DNA from: Nonomuraea rhodomycinica
Lineage (GTDB): Bacteria; Actinomycetota; Actinomycetes; Streptosporangiales; Streptosporangiaceae
Length of the DNA stretch: 64,000 bases
Assembly: GCF_013363995.1 (NCBI RefSeq)
Contig: NZ_JABWGO010000020.1
Location: 1-64,000 of the forward strand
Direction: 5' to 3'
Part shown: piece after piece, positions 49,201 to 57,667 of the stretch
How the letters are laid out: each line of letters begins with the position of its first letter
Position numbering within the stretch: the stretch's first letter is position 1
Position numbers and translations under genes: made by a program
The notes under the pieces: model-generated
Databases searched by the model: none
Seen by the model: the letters and a program-made list of their open reading frames with translations, nothing else
Told to the model about the DNA's origin: nothing

Positions 49201-50197
49201 GCTGGCCGGCGCGTGGGGGCCGACCTCCAACTTCACCGAGGTCAGCCACACCTACAGGGACGAGCAGCGGCTCAGCGTGCGCGGCTCGCACGCCTTCGCC
49301 GCACCCGCGGCGCGCACCGAGTACTACAACACCACGGGCGACGACGTGCTGTGGGAGCGCGCCTACATGTTCTTCGACCCGGCCACGGACAGCAACCGTT
49401 TCGCCTCCTCCCTCCGCGGCTTCACCCAGGCCACCCAGGAGCGGGAGGACTGGAACGAGGCGATCGTGCCCGCCCAGCTCACGACCGGCCCCGGCGTGCC
49501 GGGCTGGTTCGGCGAGGGCTTCTACTGCGACGGCTGCCGCCAGGGTGACCGGTTGCGGCTGAGGGCGCTCAGCCCGGTCGGTTTCGGGTACTACTCCGAC
49601 GCCTCCGACCCGAGCCACCTTTACCAGAGCGCGCCGGGCACCGAGGAGGTCCACCTGTTCAACGGCGACGCCGAGGTCAAGGCGGAGTACGACGACCTGG
49701 GCGTGCCCTACTACACCGTCCCCGCCGGGCCGGGCACGTACCGGCTGACGGACTCGTGGAAGGACGGCTTCGCCGGCAAGCATCCCGGCACGGCCGTGGA
49801 GACCACGTGGACGTTCCGCTCGGCCCGCCCGGCCGGCGGCGACTCCCCGTACCCCTGCCTGGACACCGTGCTGTGGGGCGACAAGCAGCCGTGCGCCCAG
49901 GTGCCGCTGATCCGGCTGCGCTACGGCTTCCGGCTGCCGGGGGACGACACGGTCCAGGGCGGCCGGCCGTTCACCTTCACCGTCACGCCGGAGGGCGGCC
50001 GGTCGCCGTCGCTGCGGGCCGCCTGGGTCTCCGGCGACAAGGGCGCGCACTGGACGAAGGCCGCCGTGCTGCCCGGTGACCGGGTGCTCGTGGTCAACCC
50101 CAAGGGCCCGGGCAGCGTGTCGGTCAAGGTGGAGGTGAAGGACAGGGACGGCAACGCCGTCCAGCAGGTCGTCTCCGACGCCTATCTCGTGAGGTGA
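46229..50197 (+). CDS. Large secreted subtilase (S8) protease
   Basis: 1322 aa from GTG 46229 (GGAGAAAG upstream). Signal peptide VALLGAVLAVPLVAVPATADA, then a propeptide to about 220. The S8 domain has D248 (VGVIDSGVD), H288 (GHGTHVASI), the oxyanion Asn in AAGNAGPG and S475 (SGTSMASPH). After it come a beta-rich domain (KVTFRNTGKEPVTLQLSLAL), a PA-like insert (AGAAGVVTSDRF ... KIPVLWLDSGEADRL) and further beta domains to the end. No sortase signal or transmembrane anchor, so it is released. It faces a collagenase gene convergently and probably degrades extracellular protein. Confidence 0.93.
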   Translation: MRMLPSPRRRGLVALLGAVLAVPLVAVPATADAAAVRTFTPPAATTKAPVKAIPPVRITLITGDTVVYAKDAAGRASATLEPGEAGEARTYQAQQDEHGYYVIPADAGPYVSKGLLDKELFNVDYLAANGYADAKAPKIPLIVQYRSRTKAGELAGKVKALKGGSEPMALESIDGAAVKVDKKQAAAFWQSLGGGGQATARALTGDLRKVWLDGKVKALDDVSNPQIGAPAAWAAGFDGTGAKVGVIDSGVDAAHPDLQGRIVAARNFVPAGSPGGGDADEVTDRVGHGTHVASIIAGSGAASGGKYKGVAPGAQLTIAKALDDTGSGNNSEIIAAMQWQAATQHVRVVNMSLGSSNPTDGTDPLSQAANELTAAYGTLFVVAAGNAGPGRYTIASPGAATSALTVGAVDSSDRIASFSSRGPRLSDDFAIKPEITAPGVNIVAARAAGTSLGEGSSVPGGGPIDEHYTAASGTSMASPHVAAAAGILSAQHPDWTPEQLKTALTATAKPGDATVYDQGAGRLDIGQAVTQRVFDDVASLYAGFTDPYTGQTMTRKVTFRNTGKEPVTLQLSLALKHGDAQPPSGMATLTPSSLTVPAGGTATADLTIEPTLGEPGWYEGRLTATAGTTRLTAPIAFRKQARMHTLKVRFVGRPEWTINPGAVSAARISDTDPLLEGEPTATWTENWRTTDTPGILETELKLAHGGVYYIGETPWWYTKPDRVLQYGFLTVPELKLDADTTVTMDATKAEPLEISTPRPSEPVFLNVNFARTTAGGRMYAGASVLSYEPAITGRYWVTPVSKAPAVGTFTMLFDQVRRAPEVELSVPGVPLHPRYVSEHDALVPKFSSDRRLDLATGDDLRAGADVRGRLVHLPARDSLQLLLTDLELAIKAGAAGVVTSDRFTWLLSASAYTAQNKIPVLWLDSGEADRLGQVLARKPYPKAALHVTPTTPYEYKLVHYVKGATAGRLRFAPKARDLTAIDTTYHSQFAPLAGAWGPTSNFTEVSHTYRDEQRLSVRGSHAFAAPAARTEYYNTTGDDVLWERAYMFFDPATDSNRFASSLRGFTQATQEREDWNEAIVPAQLTTGPGVPGWFGEGFYCDGCRQGDRLRLRALSPVGFGYYSDASDPSHLYQSAPGTEEVHLFNGDAEVKAEYDDLGVPYYTVPAGPGTYRLTDSWKDGFAGKHPGTAVETTWTFRSARPAGGDSPYPCLDTVLWGDKQPCAQVPLIRLRYGFRLPGDDTVQGGRPFTFTVTPEGGRSPSLRAAWVSGDKGAHWTKAAVLPGDRVLVVNPKGPGSVSVKVEVKDRDGNAVQQVVSDAYLVR

Positions 50198-50203
50198 CCC
50201 GTC

Positions 50204-50236
50204 GTGGCGGGGGCGGGCCGGGCCCGCCCCCGCCAC
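50204..50236. terminator. Bidirectional terminator between subtilase and collagenase
   Basis: Perfect 14-bp GC stem (50204-50217 with 50223-50236) and a 5-nt loop between convergent stops. Confidence 0.85.
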
Positions 50237-50243
50237 CGGCTGG

Positions 50244-52487
50244 TCAGTACTCGGTCGTGACGGCGGCGCCGGAGAAGCTCGCCGCGCCGTACAGGCTGAT
50301 GTAGACGTAGCCGGCGGGCGGGCCGGTGACGGTCAGGGTCTCGGCGTTGCCCGAGGTGGTGGAGCGCTGGGTGTAGGAGCCGGTGGTGGCCCAGCCGGTG
50401 GGGTTGTAGTAGAGGTCGGCGTTGCCGGTGCCGCCGGCGGCCGTGATGGTCAGCCGGGAGACGCCGGCGGGCAGGTACAGGTAGAGGTAGGCGTAGTCGC
50501 CCTGGGCGGCCGACAGGTTGCCGCGCCGGCAGCCGCGGTCCAGTTGCCGGGTGTCGGTGCCGGTGCACTCGGGGGCGGTGCCGCCGCCTCCGCCGGCGCA
50601 GGAGCCCGCGGCGCACGCGGCCAGCCAGGTGTACCAGTCGGTGTCGTAGCGGCTGCCGATCGATCCGGTCAGGAACGAGCGGGCGGCGCTCCACGCGCCG
50701 GTGCGGTAGTGGCCGAGCACCGTGGACACGTCGCCGGGGTGCCTCTCGAACATGTAGCGGACGGCCAGGTACCCCCAGCGGTAGACGCGCGTGGTGTCGT
50801 GCGCGTACGTGGTGTCCCACAGCGTGCTGAGGGCGTAGGTGCGCCTGCCCGCCTCGGTGATGGCGGCGTCGTAGTCCTGCCTGCGGTAGGAGTAGGAGAC
50901 GTACTCGGCGAAGCCCTCGATCCACCAGATCGTCGGCGTGCTCACTCCGGCGTCGAAGTCGCCGTACATGTCGAAGCGGCCGTCGAGGTAGTGCGTGTAC
51001 TCGTGGTTGAGGTTCCAGATCTGGAAGTCGGGGCGCAGCCACTCGGCCTCGTAGGCGATGAAGCGCGGCTGGTTGCCGGGCGCGGACGGGTCGCCCTCCA
51101 GGTACATGCCGCCGTTGTTGGTGTCGATGCCGAACATGGGCCCGGCGTAGGTCTGGTAGTCGGTGCTGGAGTCGAACACGACCACCTCGATGGTGGTGTT
51201 GCCGTCACCGGCGACGGGGCCGCTGTCCTTGACGAGGTTGTGGAAGTAGGCGTCCTGGTTGGCCAGGCTGGCGCAGGTGCTCGACAACTGGCCCGAGGTC
51301 ATGTCCTGGGCGCGGATCCTGATGCCGGCGCTGCACGTGTGGTTGATCGGCAGCACGCTGACGGCCAGGCGCCGCTGCAGGTCACAGGTGTCGTAGTAGG
51401 CGCAGTTGGGCTTGTCGTAGGAGTCGGTCATCTCCGCGACGCCCACCCACAGCGGGGCGGTCGCCCCGGTGATGGAGCTGCGCCCGAGCAGGTCCTTGGC
51501 CTGCGGCCGGACCGTCGTGAGCAGGGGCTGGTGCTGCAGGAAGCGGCCTAGCTCCCGGCCGGCGTTCGAGGTCAGGTAGGCGCGGTCGGTGCCCAGCAGC
51601 GACAGATGGTTGACCGCGAAGGAGCGCAGGGTGGTGAGCACGCTGGTGTCCGACTGGACGGCGGTGACGAACGCGGGGACCTGGTGGCCGCGGAAGAGCA
51701 CGGTGTAGACGTTGTTGACGGCGTTGAGCATCCACCAGGAGGCGTCGTAGGAGCTGTTGTAGCCGTCGAGCAGGCGCTTGACGACGTAGAGGTAGCGGGC
51801 GTTCTGCTCGGCGCTGTCGATCAGGGTGACCGCCTCGGCCAGCACCTCGCCGTTGGCGTCGCTGACCGTCCAGGCACGGCCGGCGGCGAAGAACGCGTCG
51901 AGCCCGGACTGGATGGCGGTGGTGAGCGACGGGCCGTAGCCGCCGACGTCGGTGGGGTGGTACCAGTGCGCGTAGTATCCGGCCCGCAGGTAGAGGACCA
52001 GTTGCGCGGTCGAGGTGGTGTTGTCGCCCGGGTAGGAGGCGGCGTTGTCGCGCAGGGCGTAGGCGACGGTCGTCATCTGCGCCTCGCGGAAGGCGGAGGA
52101 CGCGTCACCGCCCGTCAGGCTGAACAGGGTGTTGATGCAGTCGGTGGTGCTCGCCTTGATCTGCTGCACCAGAGCGCTGCCGGAGCGGCTGGTGAAGTCG
52201 GCCGCGCTGCAGGTCACGGCGGCCGCCTTGGTCGTGACCTTGGCCGACGGCCTGGGGTGCCGCGGTGCGGCGGCGGGCTCGTCGTAGTCCTGGCGGAGCG
52301 CGTCGGTGGCGGCGGAGCGCGGCGGGCGGTCGGCCAGGCCGAGCCGGGTCTTCCGCACGTGCGGCGGGTCATGCCGGGGCGCGGCGACGGGGAGCGAGGG
52401 GGGCGGCTCGACCTCCGCCCGCGCGGGCAGCGAGGCCAGGGAGCAGGCGAGGACGCAGGCGGACAGCAGGGATAAGAGGCGGCGCAC
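50244..52487 (-). CDS. Secreted microbial collagenase (peptidase M9)
   Basis: 747 aa from GTG 52485-52487 (AGGAGG upstream). Signal peptide LLSLLSACVLACSLASLPARA. An N-terminal activator-like helical domain (about 85-400) precedes the catalytic part with HEYTH (495-499) and the downstream Glu in WWIEGFAEYVSY (about 524), the HExxH+E zinc site of M9 collagenases. The C-terminal about 110 residues, after a Gly-rich linker, form a PPC beta-sandwich (GDYAYLYLYLPAGVSRLTITAAGGTGNADLYYNP) that binds collagen or the cell wall. Divergent from the NB-ARC regulator. Confidence 0.92.
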   Translation of the reverse strand: MRRLLSLLSACVLACSLASLPARAEVEPPPSLPVAAPRHDPPHVRKTRLGLADRPPRSAATDALRQDYDEPAAAPRHPRPSAKVTTKAAAVTCSAADFTSRSGSALVQQIKASTTDCINTLFSLTGGDASSAFREAQMTTVAYALRDNAASYPGDNTTSTAQLVLYLRAGYYAHWYHPTDVGGYGPSLTTAIQSGLDAFFAAGRAWTVSDANGEVLAEAVTLIDSAEQNARYLYVVKRLLDGYNSSYDASWWMLNAVNNVYTVLFRGHQVPAFVTAVQSDTSVLTTLRSFAVNHLSLLGTDRAYLTSNAGRELGRFLQHQPLLTTVRPQAKDLLGRSSITGATAPLWVGVAEMTDSYDKPNCAYYDTCDLQRRLAVSVLPINHTCSAGIRIRAQDMTSGQLSSTCASLANQDAYFHNLVKDSGPVAGDGNTTIEVVVFDSSTDYQTYAGPMFGIDTNNGGMYLEGDPSAPGNQPRFIAYEAEWLRPDFQIWNLNHEYTHYLDGRFDMYGDFDAGVSTPTIWWIEGFAEYVSYSYRRQDYDAAITEAGRRTYALSTLWDTTYAHDTTRVYRWGYLAVRYMFERHPGDVSTVLGHYRTGAWSAARSFLTGSIGSRYDTDWYTWLAACAAGSCAGGGGGTAPECTGTDTRQLDRGCRRGNLSAAQGDYAYLYLYLPAGVSRLTITAAGGTGNADLYYNPTGWATTGSYTQRSTTSGNAETLTVTGPPAGYVYISLYGAASFSGAAVTTEY

Positions 52488-52677
52488 GAGAACCTCCTGG
52501 GGGGTGTTCGGATGGGTTCGAGGCCGCTCTGAGTGTCGGGGCGGTGAGCGCCGCGCCGTCATCAGCGGACCCATAAATCTCGCGAATGACCAACAGAAGG
52601 CATATGGGTGACAAGTCGGGTAATTCTGGGTTCCGGGGGTACGGACGGGTCGGCGACACCGAGCGTGACGTGGGGGG

Positions 52678-55011
52678 ATGGGGACGAGAGACACCGGCAC
52701 ACGGGAGCGGGCACACGGCCTCCCGACGGAGAGGACGAGCTTCGTCGGGCGCCGGCGGAAGATCGCCCAGATCAGGCGGATGCTGTCGGCCGCACCCGTC
52801 GTGACGCTGACGGGTCCGGGCGGCGTCGGCAAGACGCGGCTGGCCTCGCGAGCCGCGGCCGCTCTGGGAGGCGCGTTCCCGGACGGCGTGTGGATGGTCG
52901 ACCTCGCCGCGCTGCGCAGCCGGGACCTGCTGGCACCGGCGATCGTCGAGGCGCTCGGCGTCCGCGACCACACCGCCCGCCCGCCGCTGGAGGTGCTCAC
53001 CGGCCACCTGGCGGACAAGCGGCTGCTGATGATCCTCGACAACTGCGAGCACATGGTGGACGAGTGCGCCGTCGTGGCCCGGACGCTCCTGCGGACGGCG
53101 CCGGAGCTGCGGATCATCGCGACCAGCCGGCAGTCGCTGCGGGTCGCCGGTGAGCGGCTGCTGGACGTGCCGCCCCTCGCCCTGCCGAGCGGCGCGCGGC
53201 CGCCGGCCGGGCTGCTCGCCCGGTCCGACGCGCCGCGGCTGTTCGCGGAGCGGGCCGAGGCCGCCGCGCCCGGTTTCGCCGTCACGGAGGCCAACGGGGA
53301 CGCGGTGGTGGAGATCTGCCGCCGCCTCGACGGGATCCCGCTCGCCATCGAACTGGCGGCCGCGCAGCTGCGCACCCTCTCCCTCGACCAGTTGCTCGCC
53401 CAACTGGAGGACCGGTTCGCGCTGCTGCCCGCTCCGGGGGCCTCGCCGGCTCATCATCGGACGCTGCGCGCGTTGATCGGCTGGAGCCACGGGCTGTGCA
53501 CCGGCGAGGAGCGGCTGCTGTGGTCGCGCATGTCGGTCTTCGCGGGGAACCTCGACCTGGAGGCCGCGGAGGCCGTGTGCGGCGGTGACGGCATCGCCCG
53601 CCACGACGTCGTCGACCTGCTGAGCAGCCTGGTCGACAAGTCGATCCTGATCTCCGAGCACGACGGGGAGACCGTCCGGTACCGGATCCTGGAGACGATC
53701 CGCGACTACGGGCGGCAGCGGCTGGAGGAGTCCGGGCAGGCGGCGGTGCTGCGCCGGCGGCACCGGGACCACTACCGCCGGCTGGCGAGCGAGACCCGGG
53801 CCCGGATATCGAGCCCGGAACAGGTGTCCTGGCTCGCCCGCCTCGGCGCCGACCACGCGAACCTGCGGCTCGCCCTGGAGTACTGCCACACCGAGCCCGG
53901 GCAGACGCGGGCCGGCCTGGCCATGGCCGCCGACCTGATGTACCACTGGGTCAACGGCGTCTATCTGGGGGAAGGCCGCGCCTGGCTCGAACGGGGGCTG
54001 GCGGCCGAGACCGAGCCCAGCGACGTCCGCGTCCGGGCGTTGTGGACCGACGCCGTCCTGGCCATCATCCAGGCGGACCTGCCCTCCGCCGAGGCGGTGC
54101 TGCGGGAATGCGGGACCCTGGCCGTCGAGCGTGAGGACCCGATGGCCCTCGCCTACGTCGCCCTGGGCGAGGGGCTGCTGGCCCTGAGCCGGGAGGACCC
54201 GGTCGCCGCCATTCCCCTCCTCGACGACGCGGTGCGCCGCTTCCGCGCCGTGGACGACCCGGTGGGCGTCGTGGAGGCGCTCATCCGGCTCTGCGTCGCC
54301 CACCGCTCCACGGGAGAGCACGCGCTCGCCATCTCCATCGGGAAGGAGTCGCTGGCCGTCTGCGACCGGCACGGGCTGGGCTGGCACAAGGCGTACACGC
54401 TGGCCGTGCTGGGCGTCGCGGTCTGCGAGCGGGGGGACGCCGGGCACGCCGCCGCGCTCGTGGCGGAGGCGGTGCGCTTCAACCGCGCGCTGCGCGATCA
54501 GCGGGGCGTCGGCCTGGACCTGGAGATCCTGGCCTGGATCGCCACGACGCAAGGGCGGCTCCGGCGGGCGGCCCGGCTGTACGGGATCCTGCGGACGCTC
54601 TGGGCGCGGATCGGCGATCCCCCGCCCTCCGGATACCTCCACTCCGCCGCGCACGGTGAACAGTCGAGGTCCCTGGCCCGGCACGCCATGGGCGAGCCGG
54701 CGTTCCAGGAGGAGCTCGAACGGGGCGCCGAGCTGGACTACGACGCGGCGCTGGCGTACGCCCTGGAAGAGGAGCCGGACGACTCCGGCTCGCCGGACGG
54801 CCCCGACCGCCTGCCGCCGCTCACGGTGCGGGAGACGCAGATCGCCCGCCTGGTCGCCCAGGGGCTGAGCAACAAGGAGATCGGGAAGTCCCTGATGATC
54901 GCCCAGCGCACCGCCGAGGGGCACGTCGAGCACATCCTGCACAAGCTCGGGCTCGACTCCCGTACCCAGGTCGCGGTCTGGGTCAGCAAGCACGATCCGG
55001 CGCGAGGCTGA
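52678..55011 (+). CDS. Large NB-ARC ATPase/TPR/LuxR transcriptional regulator
   Basis: 777 aa from ATG 52678. Residues about 20-280 are an NB-ARC-type P-loop ATPase: Walker A GPGGVGKT (46-53), Walker B LLMILDNCEH (about 115-124), and RRLDGIPLAIELAAAQLRTL (the GLPLA-like motif). The middle is TPR-like helical repeats (FRAVDDPVGVVEALIRLCVAHRSTGEHALA). The C-terminus is a LuxR HTH (LTVRETQIARLVAQGLSNKEIGKSLMIAQRTAEGHVEHILHKLGL). It is of the SARP-less LAL class. It is divergent from the collagenase gene over 190 bp and may control secreted proteases (inference). Confidence 0.9.
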   Translation: MGTRDTGTRERAHGLPTERTSFVGRRRKIAQIRRMLSAAPVVTLTGPGGVGKTRLASRAAAALGGAFPDGVWMVDLAALRSRDLLAPAIVEALGVRDHTARPPLEVLTGHLADKRLLMILDNCEHMVDECAVVARTLLRTAPELRIIATSRQSLRVAGERLLDVPPLALPSGARPPAGLLARSDAPRLFAERAEAAAPGFAVTEANGDAVVEICRRLDGIPLAIELAAAQLRTLSLDQLLAQLEDRFALLPAPGASPAHHRTLRALIGWSHGLCTGEERLLWSRMSVFAGNLDLEAAEAVCGGDGIARHDVVDLLSSLVDKSILISEHDGETVRYRILETIRDYGRQRLEESGQAAVLRRRHRDHYRRLASETRARISSPEQVSWLARLGADHANLRLALEYCHTEPGQTRAGLAMAADLMYHWVNGVYLGEGRAWLERGLAAETEPSDVRVRALWTDAVLAIIQADLPSAEAVLRECGTLAVEREDPMALAYVALGEGLLALSREDPVAAIPLLDDAVRRFRAVDDPVGVVEALIRLCVAHRSTGEHALAISIGKESLAVCDRHGLGWHKAYTLAVLGVAVCERGDAGHAAALVAEAVRFNRALRDQRGVGLDLEILAWIATTQGRLRRAARLYGILRTLWARIGDPPPSGYLHSAAHGEQSRSLARHAMGEPAFQEELERGAELDYDAALAYALEEEPDDSGSPDGPDRLPPLTVRETQIARLVAQGLSNKEIGKSLMIAQRTAEGHVEHILHKLGLDSRTQVAVWVSKHDPARG

Positions 55012-55051
55012 GCCGGGGCGGCGGCGTGTCCCCCTCTGGAAGCCGCCTGTC

Positions 55052-55065
55052 GTATGTCACATACT
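55052..55065 (+). promoter_or_regulatory. Palindrome overlapping the -10 of the LysR gene
   Basis: GTATGTCACATAC (55052-55064) is a perfect palindrome. CATACT (55060-55065) is a -10-like hexamer 7 nt before GTG 55073, so a leaderless message and autoregulation are likely. Confidence 0.45.
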
Positions 55066-55072
55066 TCTCTTT

Positions 55073-56029
55073 GTGGACCTTGACCTGAGACACCTCCGCC
55101 TGGTCTGCGCCATCGCCGAGACCGGCAGCCTCACCAGGGCGGCCGCGCGCCTGGAACTGTCCCAGCCCGCGGCCACGCACCAGCTCCGCCAGATCGAGGA
55201 GCTGCTCGGGGGCGAGCTGTTCGCCCGGTCCCGCACGGGCACCAGACCGACCCCGCTGGGCCACCAGGTGGTCGCCCGCGCCCGGATCGTGCTCCACGAG
55301 GTGGACGCGCTCGTCCACGACCTGCGCGGGACGCACCCGCCGTCCTCGGTGCTCCGGCTGGGCTGCAACCACCTGGCGTGCGTCGCGAGCGTCGTCGAGC
55401 GGGTCGGCGAGAGGCTGCCCGGGCGGAGCGTGTCGCTGTGGATCGAGCCGTCCACGGCGCTGCTGGCCGACGCCCTGGCCCACGGCGAGCTCGACGCGGC
55501 CCTCGTGGGCGTGCTCGAGGGGACGGAGATCGCGCTGCGCTCCCCCGTCGTCACCCGCACGCTCATCCCCCGCCACCCCATCTTCGTGGCGCTGTCGGCG
55601 GCGCACCCGCTGGCGGGCAGCGCCGCCGTACGGCTCGGCGACCTGGCGCGGGAGAGGTGGATCAGCCCGCCGGGCGGCGACGACGGCTCGCTGGCGGCGC
55701 TGCGCGCGTCCTGCCGCGCGGCGGGCTTCGAGCCGGACATCCGCTACGACGCGCCGAGCGGGGGCGGCCGGCCTCTGGTGGCGGCGGGGCACGGGGTGCG
55801 CCTCGTCGATCCCACCTGGCCCGCGCCGGAGGGCACGGTGGTGCTGCCGCTGGCCGGGGAGCCCCAGGTGGCGCGGCTCACCGTGGCCTGGCGCCGCGAC
55901 CGCCTGGGGCCGGCGGACGCCGCCGCGCTGTACCGGGGGTTCGCCGCCGCCTTCGAGGACCACGTGGACGACAACCCGGTGTTCCGGCGGTGGTGGGACG
56001 CCCACCCGGAGTCCCACCCCGTCGTCTGA
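55073..56029 (+). CDS. LysR-family transcriptional regulator
   Basis: 318 aa from GTG 55073. N-terminal HTH (LDLRHLRLVCAIAETGSLTRAAARLELSQPAATHQLRQIEELLGGELFARS, about 3-52) and a LysR substrate-binding domain beginning VLRLGCNHLACVASVVERV. No target gene is divergent; the gene stands convergent to the glycosidase with only 6 bp between stop codons. Regulation of the adjacent sugar operon is possible but would act at a promoter outside the window. Confidence 0.92.
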   Translation: MDLDLRHLRLVCAIAETGSLTRAAARLELSQPAATHQLRQIEELLGGELFARSRTGTRPTPLGHQVVARARIVLHEVDALVHDLRGTHPPSSVLRLGCNHLACVASVVERVGERLPGRSVSLWIEPSTALLADALAHGELDAALVGVLEGTEIALRSPVVTRTLIPRHPIFVALSAAHPLAGSAAVRLGDLARERWISPPGGDDGSLAALRASCRAAGFEPDIRYDAPSGGGRPLVAAGHGVRLVDPTWPAPEGTVVLPLAGEPQVARLTVAWRRDRLGPADAAALYRGFAAAFEDHVDDNPVFRRWWDAHPESHPVV

Positions 56030-56035
56030 ACGCCG

Positions 56036-57667
56036 TCACCCCTCGCGGGCGGCGGCGCCGGTGCGGCCCTCACGGTCGGCGGAGTCGGCGAAGGCCTCGT
56101 GGGCGAGGTCCAGGAACAGGGCGGCCGACCAGCCGAAGCCGCTCGTCGCCCGGCCCGCCCGGCGGCCCGTCAGTGGGTTCCAGTACTCGTACAGGCCGCC
56201 GCCGTCGCGGACCATCGCGAGCGTGCGCTCGCGCAGCTCGCGGGCGGTCCCGGGATGGCCGGACCGGCGCAGGCCCTCGATGAGCAGGTAGTTGACGTTC
56301 AGCCAGACCGGTCCGCGCCACATGGCGTCCGGGTCGAAGCGGGGGTCGTCGAACGCGACCGTGGGCACCGGCCGCTCGCCCCAGAAGCTCGGCGAGCGCA
56401 GGTCGGCCACCAGCCGGTCGGCGACGTCGGCGGGCAGCCGCCCGGTCAGCAGCGGCAGCAGCTCCAGCGGGGTGCGGACGTCCGCCTCCCGCCCGCCGAC
56501 CAGGGTGACGAAGCGGGCGCCCGTCCACCGCCGCGCCACCATGCGCTCCACGAGCGCCCGCGCCCTGGCCCGCCACTCCCCCGGGTCGCGGCCGAGCGCC
56601 GCGGCGATGTCGCCCAGCCGGTCGTACTGCAGGGCGAGGTAGGAGTTGAGGTCGGGCGGCTCGGCCCGCGGCCCGCCGTCCCAGATCGGGCTGTCGTCCA
56701 GGCCCGAGGAGTACGGGTGCAGGTACTCGGCCAGGCCGTCGCCGTCGGGGTCGGAGCGGGTGAACCACCACTCCTGCGCCCGGACCAGCGGCTCGTACAC
56801 CTCGGCGAGGAAGCCCGGGTCGGGGTCGGCCTGGTGGATCTTCCACACGGCCCAGGCGGTGAGCGGCGGCTTGGTGACCGGCACGGCCTCGCGGACGGGC
56901 GGCCCGCCGACGTGCTGCGCCAGCCGGGCCAGGTCGGAGCGGGGCAGGTCGGTGGTCTCGGCCAGCACCCCGTGGTCGTGGACCACGTCGGGGATCAGCC
57001 CGTCGGGGCGCTGGTGGTCGAGCAGGATGCGGATCTGCTCCCTGGCCAGGTCCGGGTCGGCGTGCCGCAGAGCGATGGCGTGGAAGTAGGAGTCCCAGTT
57101 CCACAGGCCGACGTAGCCGTACTTGGAGGGGACCAGCGACTCCCGGCCCTGGATCGGCACCAGGTTGACCGCGAGCGTCCACCACGCCTGCTCGGCCCGT
57201 TCCCGCAGCTCCGGCGGGACGGCGGGCATGCGGGCGAACCAGTCGCGCCAGCGCGCGGCGGCCGCCTCCAGCACCGCCCGGCCGTCGGGCGGCGGGCCGC
57301 CGGGGACGGCCACGTGCGCGCCGTCCCCGCCGGGTCCCACGAGGACCAGGCCGTCGCCGACGGGCGCCCGGCCGCCGTCCCACACGGCCCGCGCGCCTTC
57401 TCCGTGGTCCCCGGTCAGCACGAGAGTGTCGGGGCCGGCGAAGGCCAGGGCCGCGCCGCCCTCGAACTCCACCCGGTCCGGCAGCGCCCGCCGTACGGGC
57501 AGCTCCCGGTCGCCGGCGAGGAGCCGCAGGCCGGTCAGGACGGCCGTCTCGCGCAGCGGCGTCTCGTAGCGGGCGGCGGCGATCCACAGGGAGCCGTCGT
57601 CGGCCGCCATCACCAGCAGCCGCGACCCCCGGTCGGTGAACGGTCGTTCGCGCAGGTCCAGCATCAT
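56036..57667 (-). CDS. GH63-like glycosidase (trehalase-like six-hairpin fold)
   Basis: 543 aa from ATG 57665-57667, whose second codon overlaps the stop of the permease gene. An (alpha/alpha)6 barrel: VPSKYGYVGLWNWDSYFHAIALRHAD contains a catalytic-type Asp, and the C-terminal GLYEYWNPLTGRRAGRATSGFGWSAALFLDL a catalytic-type Glu, as in GH63 and trehalase-like enzymes. No signal peptide, so it acts on sugar imported by the ABC system encoded just upstream. GH63 bacterial members cleave mannosyl- or glucosylglycerate and alpha-glucosides; the substrate here is not certain. Confidence 0.85.
   Translation of the reverse strand: MMLDLRERPFTDRGSRLLVMAADDGSLWIAAARYETPLRETAVLTGLRLLAGDRELPVRRALPDRVEFEGGAALAFAGPDTLVLTGDHGEGARAVWDGGRAPVGDGLVLVGPGGDGAHVAVPGGPPPDGRAVLEAAAARWRDWFARMPAVPPELRERAEQAWWTLAVNLVPIQGRESLVPSKYGYVGLWNWDSYFHAIALRHADPDLAREQIRILLDHQRPDGLIPDVVHDHGVLAETTDLPRSDLARLAQHVGGPPVREAVPVTKPPLTAWAVWKIHQADPDPGFLAEVYEPLVRAQEWWFTRSDPDGDGLAEYLHPYSSGLDDSPIWDGGPRAEPPDLNSYLALQYDRLGDIAAALGRDPGEWRARARALVERMVARRWTGARFVTLVGGREADVRTPLELLPLLTGRLPADVADRLVADLRSPSFWGERPVPTVAFDDPRFDPDAMWRGPVWLNVNYLLIEGLRRSGHPGTARELRERTLAMVRDGGGLYEYWNPLTGRRAGRATSGFGWSAALFLDLAHEAFADSADREGRTGAAAREG

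Noticed and set aside
46271..50236. 1321-codon open frame antisense to the subtilase
   Set aside because: No family features, biased composition, and the plus-strand gene has catalytic motifs and a signal peptide.
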